A DNA stretch of 64,000 nucleotides from Psococerastis gibbosa (taxonomy: Eukaryota; Arthropoda; Insecta; Psocodea; Psocidae), in assembly GCA_963971405.1 (NCBI GenBank), contig OZ020489.1, forward strand, positions 62,001 through 126,000, in the 5' to 3' direction. Made by a program: the position numbers and the translations under genes. Positions within the stretch are counted from its first letter, which is position 1; every line of letters begins with the position of its first letter. Below, one piece after another: positions 13,501-27,999 of the stretch. Under the pieces are notes generated by a model. It did not search any database. It saw only the letters and a list, made by a program, of their open reading frames with translations, and was not told the DNA's origin.

Positions 13501-14580
13501 AAGCAATTGCTCCTGCGTGTTCATCGGTTTAAATGTTGCTAAAAAAAATTCATTCGACAAGAATAAAAAAAATAGCTATTTACTTATTTTATTTTTTTTT
13601 AAGGTCTTGATATGATAAGGGTGTCTTAATTTTGCTTATTTTGGCTCATTGTATTGTACTTAACATTGAGCAATTGCTTCTGCGTGTTCATCGGTGTAAA
13701 TGTAGCTAAAAAAAATTCATTCGACAAGAATAAGAAAAATAGCTATTTACTTATTTTATTTTTTTTAAAGGTTTTAAAAAGATACAGGTGCCTTAATTTT
13801 GCTTTTTTTGGCTCAATGTATTGCACTTAACATTGAGCAATTGTTCCTGCGTGTTCATCGGTGTAAATGTACCTAAAAAAAATTCATTCGACAAGAATAA
13901 GAAAAATAGCTATTTACTTATTTTATTTTTTTTAAAGGTCTTAAAAAGATATAGGTGTCTTAATGTTGCTTATTTAGGCTCACTGTATTGTACTTAACAT
14001 TGGCCACTTGCTCCTGCGTGTTCATCGGTGTAAATGTAGCTACAAAAAATTCATTCGACAAGAATACGAAAAATAGCTATATACTTATTTTTTTTTTTTT
14101 AAAGGTCTTGATATGACACGGGTGTCTTAAATTGGCTTATTTTGGCTCACTGTATTGTAATTAACATTGAGCAATTGCTCCTGCGTGTTCATCGGTTTAA
14201 ATGTTGCTAAAAAAAATTCATTCGACAAGAATAAAAAAAATAGCTATTTACTTATTTTAATTTTTTAAGGGTCTTGATATGATAAGGGTGTCTTAATTTT
14301 GCTTATTTTGGCTCATTGTATTATACTTAACATTGAGTAATTGCTCCTGCGTGTTCATCGGTGTAAATGTAGCTAAAAAAAATTCATTCGACAAGAATAA
14401 GAAAAATAGCTATTTACTTATTTTATTTTTTTTAAAGGTCTTGAAAAGATATAGGTGTCTTAGTTTTGCTTATTTAGGCTCACTGTATTGTACTTAACAT
14501 TGGCCACTTGCTCGTGCGTTTTCATCGGTGTAAATGTAGCTACAAAAAATTCAATCGACAAGAATACGAAAAATAGCTAT
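9290..14580 (+). repeat. 3,000-bp (18-monomer) block duplication
   Basis: About 9,290-11,580 matches about 12,290-14,580 at a constant offset of 3,000 bp. The marker GATACAGGTGCCTTA is at 10781 and 13781, and the sequence around 9841 matches that around 12841 with only scattered differences. The segment in between is related satellite of a different monomer order. Edges were judged by eye from where the variant pattern diverges. Confidence 0.7.
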
Positions 14581-16932
14581 TTACTTATTTTATTTTTTTT
14601 AAAGGTCTTGATATGACACGGGTGTCTTAATTTGGCTTGTTTTGGCTCAATGTATTGTAATTAACATTGAGCAATTGTTCCTGCGTGTTCATCAGTGTAA
14701 ATGTAGCTAAAAAAAATTCATTCGACAAGAACAAGAAAAATAGCTATTTACTTATTTTATTTTTTTAAAGGTTTTAAAAAGATATAGGTGTCTTAATTTT
14801 GCTTATTTTGGCTCATTGTATTGTACTTGACATTGAGCAATTGCTTCTTTGTGTTCATCAGTGTAAATGTAGCTAAAAAAAATTCATTCGACAAGAATAA
14901 GAAAAATAGCTATTTACTTATTTTATTTTTTTTAAAGGTTTTAAAAAGATATAGGTGTCTTAATTTTGCTTATTTAGGTTCACTGTATTGTACTCAACAT
15001 TGGCCACTTGCTCGTGCGTGTTCATCGGTGTAAATGTAGCTACAAAAAATTCAATCGACAAGAATACGAAAAATAGCTATTTACTTATTTTATTTTTTTT
15101 AAAGGTCTTGATATGACACGGGTGTCTTAATTTGGCTTGTTTTGGCTCAATGTATTGTAATTAATATTGAGCAATTGTTCCTGCGTGTTCATCGGTGTAA
15201 ATGTAGCTAAAAAAAATTCATTCGACAAGAATAAGAAAAATAGCTATTTACTTATTTTATTTTTTTAAAGGTTTTTAAAAGATATAGGTGTCTTAATTTT
15301 GCTTATTTTGGCTCATTGTATTGTACTTGACATTAAGCAATTGCTCCTGCGTGTTCATCGGTTTAAATGTTGCTAAAAAAAATTCATTCGACAAGAATAA
15401 AAAAAATAGCTATTTACTTATTTTATTTTTTTTAAAGGTCTTGATATGATAAGGGTGTCTTAATTTTGCTTATTTTGGCTCATTGTATTGTACTTAACAT
15501 TGAGCAATTGCTTCTGCGTGTTCATCGGTGTAAATGTAGCTAAAAAAAATTCATTCGACAAGAATAAGAAAAATAGCTATTTACTTATTTTATTTTTTTT
15601 AAAGGTTTTAAAAAGATACAGGTGCCTTAATTTTGCTTTTTTTGGCTCAATGTATTGCACTTAACATTGAGCAATTGTTCCTGCGTGTTCATCGGTGTAA
15701 ATGTACCTAAAAAAAATTCATTCGACAAGAATAAGAAAAATAGCTATTTACTTATTTTATTTTTTTTAAAGGTCTTAAAAAGATATAGGTGTCTTAATGT
15801 TGCTTATTTAGGCTCACTGTATTGTACTTAACATTGGCCACTTGCTCCTGCGTGTTCATCGGTGTAAATGTAGCTACAAAAAATTCATTCGACAAGAATA
15901 CGAAAAATAGCTATATACTTATTTTTTTTTTTTTAAAGGTCTTGATATGACACGGGTGTCTTAAATTGGCTTATTTTGGCTCACTGTATTGTAATTAACA
16001 TTGAGCAATTGCTCCTGCGTGTTCATCGGTTTAAATGTTGCTAAAAAAAATTCATTCGACAAGAATAAAAAAAATAGCTATTTACTTATTTTAATTTTTT
16101 AAGGGTCTTGATATGATAAGGGTGTCTTAATTTTGCTTATTTTGGCTCATTGTATTATACTTAACATTGAGTAATTGCTCCTGCGTGTTCATCGGTGTAA
16201 ATGTAGCTAAAAAAAATTCATTCGACAAGAATAAGAAAAATAGCTATTTACTTATTTTATTTTTTTTAAAGGTCTTGAAAAGATATAGGTGTCTTAGTGT
16301 TGCTTATTTAGGCTCACTGTATTGTACTTAACATTGGCCACTTGCTCGTGCGTGTTCATCGGTGTAAATGTAGCTACAAAAAATTCAATCGACAAGAATA
16401 CGAAAAATAGCTATTTACTTATTTTATTTTTTTTAAAGGTCTTGATATGACACGGGTGTCTTAATTTGGCTTGTTTTGGCTCAATGTATTGTAATTAACA
16501 TTGAGCAATTGTTCCTGCGTGTTCATCAGTGTAAATGTAGCTAAAAAAAATTCATTCGACAAGAACAAGAAAAATAGCTATTTACTTATTTTATTTTTTT
16601 AAAGGTTTTAAAAAGATATAGGTGTCTTAATTTTGCTTATTTTGGCTCATTGTATTGTACTTGACATTGAGCAATTGCTCCTTTGTGTTCATCAGTGTAA
16701 ATGTAGCTAAAAAAAATTCATTCGACAAGAATAAGAAAAATAGCTATTTACTTATTTTATTTTTTTTAAAGGTTTTAAAAAGATATAGGTGTCTTAATTT
16801 TGCTTATTTAGGCTCACTGTATTGTACTTAACATTGGCCACTTGCTCGTGCGTGTTCATCGGTGTAAATGTAGCTACAAAAAATTCAATCGACAAGAATA
16901 CGAAAAATAGCTATTTACTTATTGTATTTTTT
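13265..16932 (+). repeat. 11-monomer higher-order repeat, 1,834-bp period
   Basis: Two tandem copies (about 13265-15098 and 15099-16932). Shared rare variants sit 1,834 bp apart: TATTGAGCAATTGTTCC (in a TTAATATTG context) at 13331 and 15165, TTATACTTAACATTGAG at 14321 and 16155, and GATACAGGTGCC at 13781 and 15615. A few substitutions separate the copies, for example GCTTCTTTG versus GCTCCTTTG late in the block. Confidence 0.75.
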
Positions 16933-19900
16933 TTAAAGGTTTTAAAAAGATATAGGTGTCTTAATTTTGCTTATTTTGGCTTACTGTATTGTACTTGACA
17001 TTGAACAATTGCTCCTGCGTGTTCATCGGTTTAAATGTTGCTAAAAAAAATTCATTCGACAAGAATAAAAAAAATAGCTATTTACTTATTTTATTTTTTT
17101 TAAAGGTTTTGATATGACAAGGGTGTCTTAATTTGGCTTATTTTGGCTCATTGTATTGTAATTAACATTGAGCAATTGTTCCTGCGTGTTCATCGGTGTA
17201 AATGTACCTAAAAAAAATTCATTCGACAAGAATAAGAAAAATAGCTATTTACTTATTTTATTTTTTTTAAAGGTCTTAAAAAGATATAGGTGTCTTAATG
17301 TTGCTTATTTAGGCTCACTGTATTGTACTTAACATTGGCCACTTGCTCCTGCGTGTTCATCGGTGTAAATGTAGCTACAAAAAATTCATTCGACAAGAAT
17401 ACGAAAAATAGCTATATACTTATTTTTTTTTTTTTAAAGGTCTTGATATGATAAGGGTGTCTTAATTTTGCTTATTTTGGCTCAGTGTATTGCACTTAAC
17501 ATTGAGCAATTGTACCTGCGTGTTTATCGGTGTAAATGTACCTAAAAAAAATTCATTCGACAAGAATAAGAAAAATAGCTATTTACTTATTTTATTTTTT
17601 TTAAAGGTCATTAAAAGATATAGGTGTCTTAATTTTGCTTATTTAGGCTCACTGTATTGTACTTAACATTGGCCACTTGCTCCTGCGTGTTCATCGGTGT
17701 AAATGTAGCTACAAAAAATTCATTCGACAAGAATACGAAAAATAGCTATATACTTATTTTTTTTTTTTAAAGGTCTTGATATGACACGGGTGTCTTAAAT
17801 TGGCTTATTTTGGCTCACTGTATTGTAATTAACATTGAGCAATTGCTCCTGCGTGTTCATCGGTTTAAATGTTGCTAAAAAAAATTCATTCGACAAGAAT
17901 AAAAAAATAGCTATTTACTTATTTTAATTTTTTAAGGGTCTTGATATGATAAGGGTGTCTTAATTTTGCTTATTTTGGCTCATTGTATTGTACTTAACAT
18001 TGAGTAATTGCTCCTGCGTGTTCATCGGTGTAAATGTAGCTAAAAAAAATTCATTCGACAAGAATAAGAAAAATAGCTATTTACTTATTTTATTTTTTTT
18101 AAAGGTCTTGAAAAGATATAGGTGTCTTAGTTTTGCTTATTTAGGCTCACTGTATTGTACTTAACATTGGCCACTTGCTCGTGCGTGTTCATCGGTGTAA
18201 ATGTAGCTACAAAAAATTCAATCGACAAGAATACGAAAAATAGCTATTTACTTATTTTATTTTTTTTAAAGGTCTTGATATGACACGGGTGTCTTAATTT
18301 GGCTTGTTTTGGCTCAATGTATTGTAATTAACATTGAGCAATTGTTCCTGCGTGTTCATCAGTGTAAATGTAGCTAAAAAAAATTCATTCGACAAGAACA
18401 AGAAAAATAGCTATTTACTTATTTTATTTTTTGAAAGGTTTTAAAAAGATATAGGTGTCTTAATTTTGCTTATTTTGGCTCATTGTATTGTACTTGACAT
18501 TAAGCAATTGCTCCTGCGTGTTCATCGGTTTAAATGTTGCTAAAAAAAAATTCATTCGACAAGAATAAAAAAAATAGCTATTTACTTATTTTATTTTTTT
18601 AAAGGTCTTGATATGATAAGGGTGTCTTAATTTTGCTTATTTTGGCTCAGTGTATTGCACTTAACATTGAGCAATTGTACCTGCGTGTTTATCGGTGTAA
18701 ATGTACCTAAAAAAAATTCATTCGACAAGAATAAGAAAAATAGCTATTTACTTATTTTATTTTTTTTAAAGGTCATTAAAAGATATAGGTGTCTTAATTT
18801 TGCTTATTTAGGCTCACTGTATTGTACTTAACATTGGCCACTTGCTCGTGCGTGTTCATCGGTGTAAATGTAGCTACAAAAAATTCAATCGACAAGAATA
18901 CGAAAAATAGCTATTTACTTATTTTATTTTTTTTAAAGGTTTTAAAAAGATATAGGTGTCTTAATTTTGCTTATGTTGGCTTATTGTATTGTACTTGACA
19001 TTGAGCAATTGCTCCTGCGTGTTCATCGGTTTAAATGTTGCTAAAAAAAATTCATTCGACAAGAATAAAAAAAATAGCTATTTACTTATTTTATTTTTTT
19101 TAAAGGTCTTGATATGACAAGGGTGTCTTAATTTGGCTTATTTTGGCTCATTGTATTGTAATTAACATTGAGCAATTGCTCCTGCGTGTTCATCGGTGTA
19201 AATGTAGCTACAAAAAATTCATTCGACAAGAATACGAAAAATAGCTATTTATTTATTTTATTTTTTTTAAAGGTTTTAAAAAGATATAGGTGTCTTAATT
19301 TTGCTTATTTTGGCTTATTGTATTGTACTTGACATTGAGCAATTGCTCGTGCGTGTTCATCGGTGTAAATGTAGCTACAAAAAATTCATTCGACAAGAAT
19401 AAGAAAAATAGCTATTTACTTATTTTATTTTTTTAAAGGTTTTAAAAAGATATAGGTGTCTTAATTTTGCTTATTTTGGCTCATTGTATTGTACTTGACA
19501 TTAAGCAATTGCTCCTGCGTGTTCATCGGTTTAAATGTTGCTAAAAAAAATTCATTCGACAAGAATAAAAAAAATAGCTATTTACTTATTTTATTTTTTT
19601 TAAAGGTCTTGATATGATAAGGGTGTCTTAATGTTGCTTATTTAGGCTCACTGTATTGTACTTAACATTGGCCACTTGCTCCTGCGTGTTCATCGGTGTA
19701 AATGTAGCTACAAAAAATTCATTCGACAAGAATACGAAAAATAGCTATATACTTATTTTTTTTTTTTTAAAGGTCTTGATATGACACGGGTGTCTTAAAT
19801 TGGCTTATTTTGGCTCACTGTATTGTAATTAACATTGAGCAATTGCTCCTGCGTGTTCATCGGTTTAAATGTTGCTAAAAAAAATTCATTCGACAAGAAT

Positions 19901-19989
19901 AAAAAAATAGCTATTTACTTATTTTAATTTTTTAAGGGTCTTGATATGATAAGGGTGTCTTGATTTTGCTTATTTTGGCTCATTGTATT

Positions 19990-22900
19990 GTACTTAACAT
20001 TGAGTAATTGCTCCTGCGTGTTCATCGGTGTAAATGTAGCTAAAAAAAATTCATTCGACAAGAATAAGAAAAATAGCTATTTACTTATTTTATTTTTTTT
20101 AAAGGTCTTGAAAAGATATAGGTGTCTTAGTTTTGCTTATTTAGGCTCACTGTATTGTACTTAACATTGGCCACTTGCTCGTGCGTGTTCATCGGTGTAA
20201 ATGTAGCTACAAAAAATTCAATCGACAAGAATACGAAAAATAGCTATTTACTTATTTTATTTTTTTTAAAGGTCTTGATATGACACGGGTGTCTTAATTT
20301 GGCTTGTTTTGGCTCAATGTATTGTAATTAACATTGAGCAATTGTTCCTGCGTGTTCATCAGAGTAAATGTAGCTAAAAAAAATTCATTCGACAAGAACA
20401 AGAAAAATAGCTATTTACTTATTTTATTTTTTTAAAGGTTTTAAAAAGATATAGGTGTCTTAATTTTGCTTTTTTGGGCTCAATGTATTGCACTTAACAT
20501 TGAGCAATTGTTGCTGCGTGTTCATCGGTGTAAATGTACCTAAAAAAATTCATTCGACAAGAATAAGAAAAATAGCTATTTACTTATTTTATTTTTTTTA
20601 AAGGTCTTAAAAAGATATAGGTGTCTTAATGTTGCTTATTTAGGCTCATTGTATTGTACTTAACATTAAGCAATTGTTCCTGCGTGTTCATCGGTGTAAA
20701 TGTAGCTAAAAAAAATTCATTCGACAAGAATAAAAAAAATAGCTATTTACTTATTTTATTTTTTTTAAAGGTTTTAGAAAGATATAGGAGTCTTAATTTT
20801 GCTTATTTTGGCTTATTGTATTGTACTTAACATTAAGCGATTGCTCCTGCGTGTTCATCGGTGTAAATGTAGCTAAAAAAAATTCATTCGACAAGAATAA
20901 GAAAAATAGCTATTTACTTATTTTATTTTTTTTAAAGGTCTTGAAAAGATATAGGTGTCTTAGTTTTGCTTATTTAGGCTCACTGTATTGTACTTAACAT
21001 TGGCCACTTGCTCGTGCGTGTTCATCGGTGTAAATGTAGCTACAAAAAATTCATTCGACAAGAATACGAAAAATAGCTATATACTTATTTTTTTTTTTTT
21101 AAAGGTCTTGATATGACACGGGTGTCTTAAATTGGCTTATTTTGGCTCACTGTATTGTAATTAACATTGAGCAATTGCTCCTGCGCGTTCATCGGTTTAA
21201 ATGTTGCTACAAAAAATTCATTCGACAAGAATACGAAAAATAGCTATATACTTATTTTTTTTTTTTTAAAGGTCTTGATATGACACGGGTGTCTTAAATT
21301 GGCTTATTTTGGCTCATTTTATTGTACTTAACATTGAAAAATTGCTCCTGCGTGTTCATCGGTGTAAATGTAGCTAAAAAAAATTCATTCGACAAGAATA
21401 AGAAAAATAGCTATTTACTTATTTTATTTTTTTTTAAGGTCTTGAAAAGATATAGGTGTCTTAGTTTTGCTTATTTAGGCTCACTGTATTGTACTTAACA
21501 TTGGCCACTTGCTCGTGCGTGTTCATCGGTGTAAATGTAGCTACAAAAAATTCAATCGACAAGAATACGAAAAATAGCTATTTACTTATTTTATTTTTTT
21601 TAAAGGTCTTGATATGACACGGGTGTCTTAATTTGGCTTGTTTTGGCTCAATGTATTGTAATTAACATTGAGCAATTGTTCCTGCGTGTTCATCAGTGTA
21701 AATGTAGCTAAAAAAAATTCATTCGACAAGAACATGAAAAATAGCTATTTACTTATTTTATTTTTTTAAAGGTTTTAAAAAGATATAGGTGTCTTAATTT
21801 TGCTTATTTTGGCTCATTGTATTGTACTTGACATTAAGCAATTGCTCCTGCGTGTTCATCGGTTTAAATGTTGCTAAAAAAAATTCATTCGACAAGAATA
21901 AAAAAAATAGCTATTTACTTATTTTATTTTTTTAAAGGTTTTAAAAAGATATAGGTGTCTTAATTTTGCTTATTTTGGCTCATTGTATTGTACTTAACAT
22001 TGAGTAATTGCTCCTGCGTGTTCATCGGTGTAAATGTAGCTAAAAAAAATTCATTCGACAAGAATAAGAAAAATAGCTATTTACTTATTTTATTTTTTTT
22101 AAAGGTCTTGAAAAGATATAGGTGTCTTAGTTTTGCTTATTTAGGCTCACTGTATTGTACTTAACATTGGCCACTTGCTCGTGCGTGTTCATCGGTGTAA
22201 ATGTAGCTACAAAAAATTCATTCGACAAGAATACGAAAAATAGCTATATACTTATTTTTTTTTTTTTAAAGGTCTTGATATGACACGGGTGTCTTAAATT
22301 GGCTTATTTTGGCTCACTGTATTGTAATTAACATTGAGCAATTGCTCCTGCGTGTTCATCGGTTTAAATGTTGCTAAAAAAAATTCATTCGACAAGAATA
22401 AAAAAAATAGCTATTTACTTATTTTAATTTTTTAAGGGTCTTGATATGATAAGGGTGTCTTAATTTTGCTTATTTTGGCTCATTGTATTGTAATTAACAT
22501 TGAGCAATTGTTCCTGCGTGTTCATCAGTGTAAATGTAGCTAAAAAAAATTCATTCGACAAGAACAAGAAAAATAGCTATTTACTTATTTTATTTTTTTA
22601 AAGGTTTTAAAAAGATATAGGTGTCTTAATTTTGCTTATTTTGGCTCATTGTATTGTACTTGACATTAAGCAATTGCTCCTGCGTGCATCGGTTTAAATA
22701 TTGCTAAAAAAAATTCATTCGACAAGAATAAAAAAAATAGCTATTTACTTATTTTATTTTTTTAAAGGTCTTGATATGATAAGGGTGTCTTAATTTTGCT
22801 TATTTTGGCTCAGTGTATTGCACTTAACATTGAGTAATTGCTCCTGCGTGTTCATCGGTGTAAATGTAGCTAAAAAAAATTCATTCGACAAGAATAAGAA

Positions 22901-25900
22901 AAATAGCTATTTACTTATTTTATTTTTTTTAAAGGTCTTGAAAAGATATAGGTGTCTTAGTTTTGCTTATTTAGGCTCACTGTATTGTACTTAACATTGG
23001 CCACTTGCTCGTGCGTGTTCATCGGTGTAAATGTAGCTACAAAAAATTCAATCGACAAGCATACGAAAAATAGCTATTTACTTATTTTATTTTTTTTAAA
23101 GGTTTTAAAAAGATATAGGTGTCTTAATTTTGCTTATTTTGGCTTATTGTATTGTACTTGACATTGAGCAATTGCTCCTGCGTGTTCATCGGTTTAAATG
23201 TTGCTAAAAAAAATTCATTCGACAAGAATAAAAAAAATAGCTATTTACTTATTTTATTTTTTTTAAAGGTCTTGATATGACAAAGGTGTCTTAATTTGGC
23301 TTATTTTGGCTCACTGTATTGTAATTAACATTGAGCAATTGCTCCTGCGTGTTCATCGGTGTAAATGTAGCTACAAAAAATTCATTCGACAAGAATACGA
23401 AAAATAGCTATTTATTTATTTTATTTTTTTTAAAGGTCTTGATGTGACACGGGTGTCTTAATTTGGCTTGTTTGGGCTCAATGTATTGTAATTAACATTG
23501 AGCAATTGTTCCTGCGTGTTCATCGGTGTAAATGTAGCTAAAAAAAATTCATTCGACAAGAATAAGAAAAATAGCTATTTACTTATTTTATTTTTTTAAA
23601 GGTTTTAAAAAGATATAGGTGTCTTAATTTTGCTTATTTTGGCTCATTGTATTGTACTTGACATTAAGCAATTGCTCCTGCGTGTTCATCGGTTTAAATG
23701 TTGCTAAAAAAAATTCATTCGACAAGAATAAAAAAAATAGCTATTTACTTATTTTATTTTTTTTAAAGGTCTTGATATGATAAGGGTGTCTTAATTTTGC
23801 TTATTTTGGCTCATTGTATTGTACTTAACATTGAAAAATTGCTTCTGCGTGTTCATCGGTGTAAATGTAGCTAAAAAAAATTCATTCGACAAGAATAAGA
23901 AAAATAGCTATTTACTTATTTTATTTTTTTCAAAGGTTTTAAAAAGATACAGGTGCCTTAATTTTGCTTTTTTTGGCTCAATGTATTGCACTTAACATTG
24001 AGCAATTGTTCCTGCGTGTTCATCGGTGTAAATGTACCTAAAAAAATTCATTCGACAAGAATAAGAAAAATAGCTATTTACTTATTTTATTTTTTTTAAA
24101 GGTCTTAAAAAGACATAGGTGTCTTAATGTTGCTTATTTAGGCTCATTGTATTGTACTTAACATTAAGCAATTGTTCCTGCGTGTTCATCGGTGTAAATG
24201 TAGCTAAAAAAAATTCATTCGACAAGAATAAAAAAAATAGCTATTTACTTATTTTATTTTTTTTAAAGGTTTTAGAAAGATATGGGAGTCTTAATTTTGC
24301 TTATTTTGGCTTATTGTATTGTACTTAACATTAAGCAATTGCTCCTGCGTGTTCATCGGTGTAAATGTAGCTAAAAAAAATTCATTCGAGAAGAATAAGA
24401 AAAATAGCTATTTACTTATTTTATTTTTTTTAAAGGTCTTGAAAAGATATAGGTGTCTTAGTTTTGCTTATTTAGGCTCACTGTATTGTACTTAACATTG
24501 GCCACTTGCTCGTGCGTGTTCATCGGTGTAAATGTAGCTACAAAAAATTCATTCGACAAGAATACGAAAAATAGCTATATACTTATTTTTTTTTTTTTAA
24601 AGGTCTTGATATGACACGGGTGTCTTAAATTGGCTTATTTTGGCTCACTGTATTGTAATTAACATTGAGCAATTGCTCCTGCGTGTTCATCGGTTTAAAT
24701 GTTGCTAAAAAAAATTCATTCGACAAGAATAAAAAAAATAGCTATTTACTTATTTTAATTTTTTAAGGGTCTTGATATGATAAGGGTGTCTTAATTTTGC
24801 TTATTTTGGCTCATTGTATTGTAATTAACATTGAGCAATTGTTCCTGCGTGTTCATCAGTGTAAATGTAGCTAAAAAAAATTCATTCGACAAGAACAAGA
24901 AAAATAGCTATTTACTTATTTTATTTTTTTAAAGGTTTTAAAAAGATATAGGTGTCTTAATTTTGCTTATTTTGGCTCATTGTATTGTACTTGACATTAA
25001 GCAATTGCTCCTGCGTGCATCGGTTTAAATATTGCTAAAAAAAATTCATTCGACAAGAATAAAAAAAATAGCTATTTACTTATTTTATTTTTTTAAAGGT
25101 CTTGATATGATAAGGGTGTCTTAATTTTGCTTATTTTGGCTCAGTGTATTGCACTTAACATTGAGTAATTGCTCCTGCGTGTTCATCGGTGTAAATGTAG
25201 CTAAAAAAAATTCATTCGACAAGAATAAGAAAAATAGCTATTTACTTATTTTATTTTTTTTAAAGGTCTTGAAAAGATATAGGTGTCTTAGTTTTGCTTA
25301 TTTAGGCTCACTGTATTGTACTTAACATTGGCCACTTGCTCGTGCGTGTTCATCGGTGTAAATGTAGCTACAAAAAATTCAATCGACAAGAATACGAAAA
25401 ATAGCTATTTACTTATTTTATTTTTTTTAAAGGTCTTGATATGACACGGGTGTCTTAATTTGGCTTGTTTTGGCTCAATGTATTGTAGTTAACATTGAGC
25501 AATTGTTCCTGCGTGTTCATCAGAGTAAATGTAGCTAAAAAAAATTCATTCGACAAGAACAAGAAAAATAGCTATTTACTTATTTTATTTTTTTAAAGGT
25601 TTTAAAAAGATATAGGTGTCTTAATTTTGCTTTTTTGGGCTCAATGTATTGCACTTAACATTGAGCAATTGTTGCTGCGTGTTCATCGGTGTAAATGTAC
25701 CTAAAAAAATTCATTCGACAAGAATAAGAAAAATAGCTATTTACTTATTTTATTTTTTTTAAAGGTCTTAAAAAGATATAGGTGTCTTAATGTTGCTTAT
25801 TTAGGCTCATTGTATTGTACTTAACATTAAGCAATTGTTCCTGCGTGTTCATCGGTGTAAATGTAGCTAAAAAAAATTCATTCGACAAGAATAAAAAAAA

Positions 25901-27991
25901 TAGCTATTTACTTATTTTATTTTTTTTAAAGGTTTTAGAAAGATATAGGAGTCTTAATTTTGCTTATTTTGGCTTATTGTATTGTACTTACCATTAAGCG
26001 ATTGCTCCTGCGTGTTCATCGGTGTAAATGTAGCTAAAAAAAATTCATTCGACAAGAATAAGAAAAATAGCTATTTACTTATTTTATTTTTTTTAAAGGT
26101 CTTGAAAAGATATAGGTGTCTTAGTTTTGCTTATTTAGGCTCACTGTATTGTACTTAACATTGGCCACTTGCTCGTGCGTGTTCATCGGTGTAAATGTAG
26201 CTACAAAAAATTCATTCGACAAGAATACGAAAAATAGCTATATACTTATTTTTTTTTTTTTAAAGGTCTTGATATGACACGGGTGTCTTAAATTGGCTTA
26301 TTTTGGCTCACTGTATTGTAATTAACATTGAGCAATTGCTCCTGCGCGTTCATCGGTTTAAATGTTGCTACAAAAAATTCATTCGACAAGAATACGAAAA
26401 ATAGCTATATACTTATTTTTTTTTTTTTAAAGGTCTTGATATGACACGGGTGTCTTAAATTGGCTTATTTTGGCTCATTTTATTGTACTTAACATTGAAA
26501 AATTGCTCCTGCGTGTTCATCGGTGTAAATGTAGCTAAAAAAAATTCATTCGACAAGAATAAGAAAAATAGCTATTTACTTATTTTATTTTTTTTTAAGG
26601 TCTTGAAAAGATATAGGTGTCTTAGTTTTGCTTATTTAGGCTCACTGTATTGTACTTAACATTGGCCACTTGCTCGTGCGTGTTCATCGGTGTAAATGTA
26701 GCTACAAAAAATTCAATCGACAAGAATACGAAAAATAGCTATTTACTTATTTTATTTTTTTTAAAGGTCTTGATATGACACGGGTGTCTTAATTTGGATT
26801 GTTTTGGCTCAATGTATTGTAATTAACATTGAGCAATTGTTCCTGCGTGTTCATCAGTGTAAATGTAGCTAAAAAAAATTCATTCGACAAGAACATGAAA
26901 AATAGCTATTTACTTATTTTATTTTTTTAAAGGTTTTAAAAAGATATAGGTGTCTTAATTTTGCTTATTTTGGCTCATTGTATTGTACTTGACATTAAGC
27001 AATTGCTCCTGCGTGTTCATCGGTTTAAATGTTGCTAAAAAAAATTCATTCGACAAGAATAAAAAAAATAGCTATTTACTTATTTTATTTTTTTAAAGGT
27101 TTTAAAAAGATATAGGTGTCTTAATTTTGCTTATTTTGGCTCATTGTATTGTACTTAACATTGAGTAATTGCTCCTGCGTGTTCATCGGTGTAAATGTAG
27201 CTAAAAAAAATTCATTCGACAAGAATAAGAAAAATAGCTATTTACTTATTTTATTTTTTTTAAAGGTCTTGAAAAGATATAGGTGTCTTAGTTTTGCTTA
27301 TTTAGGCTCACTGTATTGTACTTAACATTGGCCACTTGCTCGTGCGTGTTCATCGGTGTAAATGTAGCTACAAAAAATTCATTCGACAAGAATACGAAAA
27401 ATAGCTATATACTTATTTTTTTTTTTTTAAAGGTCTTGATATGACACGGGTGTCTTAAATTGGCTTATTTTGGCTCACTGTATTGTAATTAACATTGAGC
27501 AATTGCTCCTGCGTGTTCATCGGTTTAAATGTTGCTAAAAAAAATTCATTCGACAAGAATAAAAAAAATAGCTATTTACTTATTTTAATTTTTTAAGGGT
27601 CTTGATATGATAAGGGTGTCTTAATTTTGCTTATTTTGGCTCATTGTATTGTAATTAACATTGAGCAATTGTTCCTGCGTGTTCATCAGTGTAAATGTAG
27701 CTAAAAAAAATTCATTCGACAAGAACAAGAAAAATAGCTATTTACTTATTTTATTTTTTTAAAGGTTTTAAAAAGATATAGGTGTCTTAATTTTGCTTAT
27801 TTTGGCTCATTGTATTGTACTTGACATTAAGCAATTGCTCCTGCGTGCATCGGTTTAAATATTGCTAAAAAAAATTCATTCGACAAGAATAAAAAAAATA
27901 GCTATTTACTTATTTTATTTTTTTAAAGGTCTTGATATGATAAGGGTGTCTTAATTTTGCTTATTTTGGCTCAGTGTATTGCACTTAACAT
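19990..27991 (+). repeat. 5,161-bp (31-monomer) block duplication
   Basis: About 19,990-22,830 is repeated at about 25,151-27,991. Five rare variants keep the offset 5,161 exactly: AGAGTAAATG at 20361 and 25522, CTGCGCGTTC at 21181 and 26342, GGCTCATTTTATTG at 21311 and 26472, AACATGAAAAATAG at 21731 and 26892, and TGCGTGCATCGG at 22681 and 27842. The stretch between the copies belongs to the 2,331-bp block family, so the two block types are interleaved. Confidence 0.78.
22030..25430 (+). repeat. 14-monomer higher-order repeat (2,331 bp), ~1.5 copies
   Basis: The two-base-deleted variant TGCGTGCATCGG is at 22681 and 25012, 2,331 bp apart, with the surrounding monomer order conserved. Between them lie the markers GACAAGCATACG (23054) and GATACAGGTGCC (23946). 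The second copy is truncated at about 25,430, where the 5,161-bp duplicated block takes over. Confidence 0.72.
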
Positions 27992-27999
27992 TGAGCAAT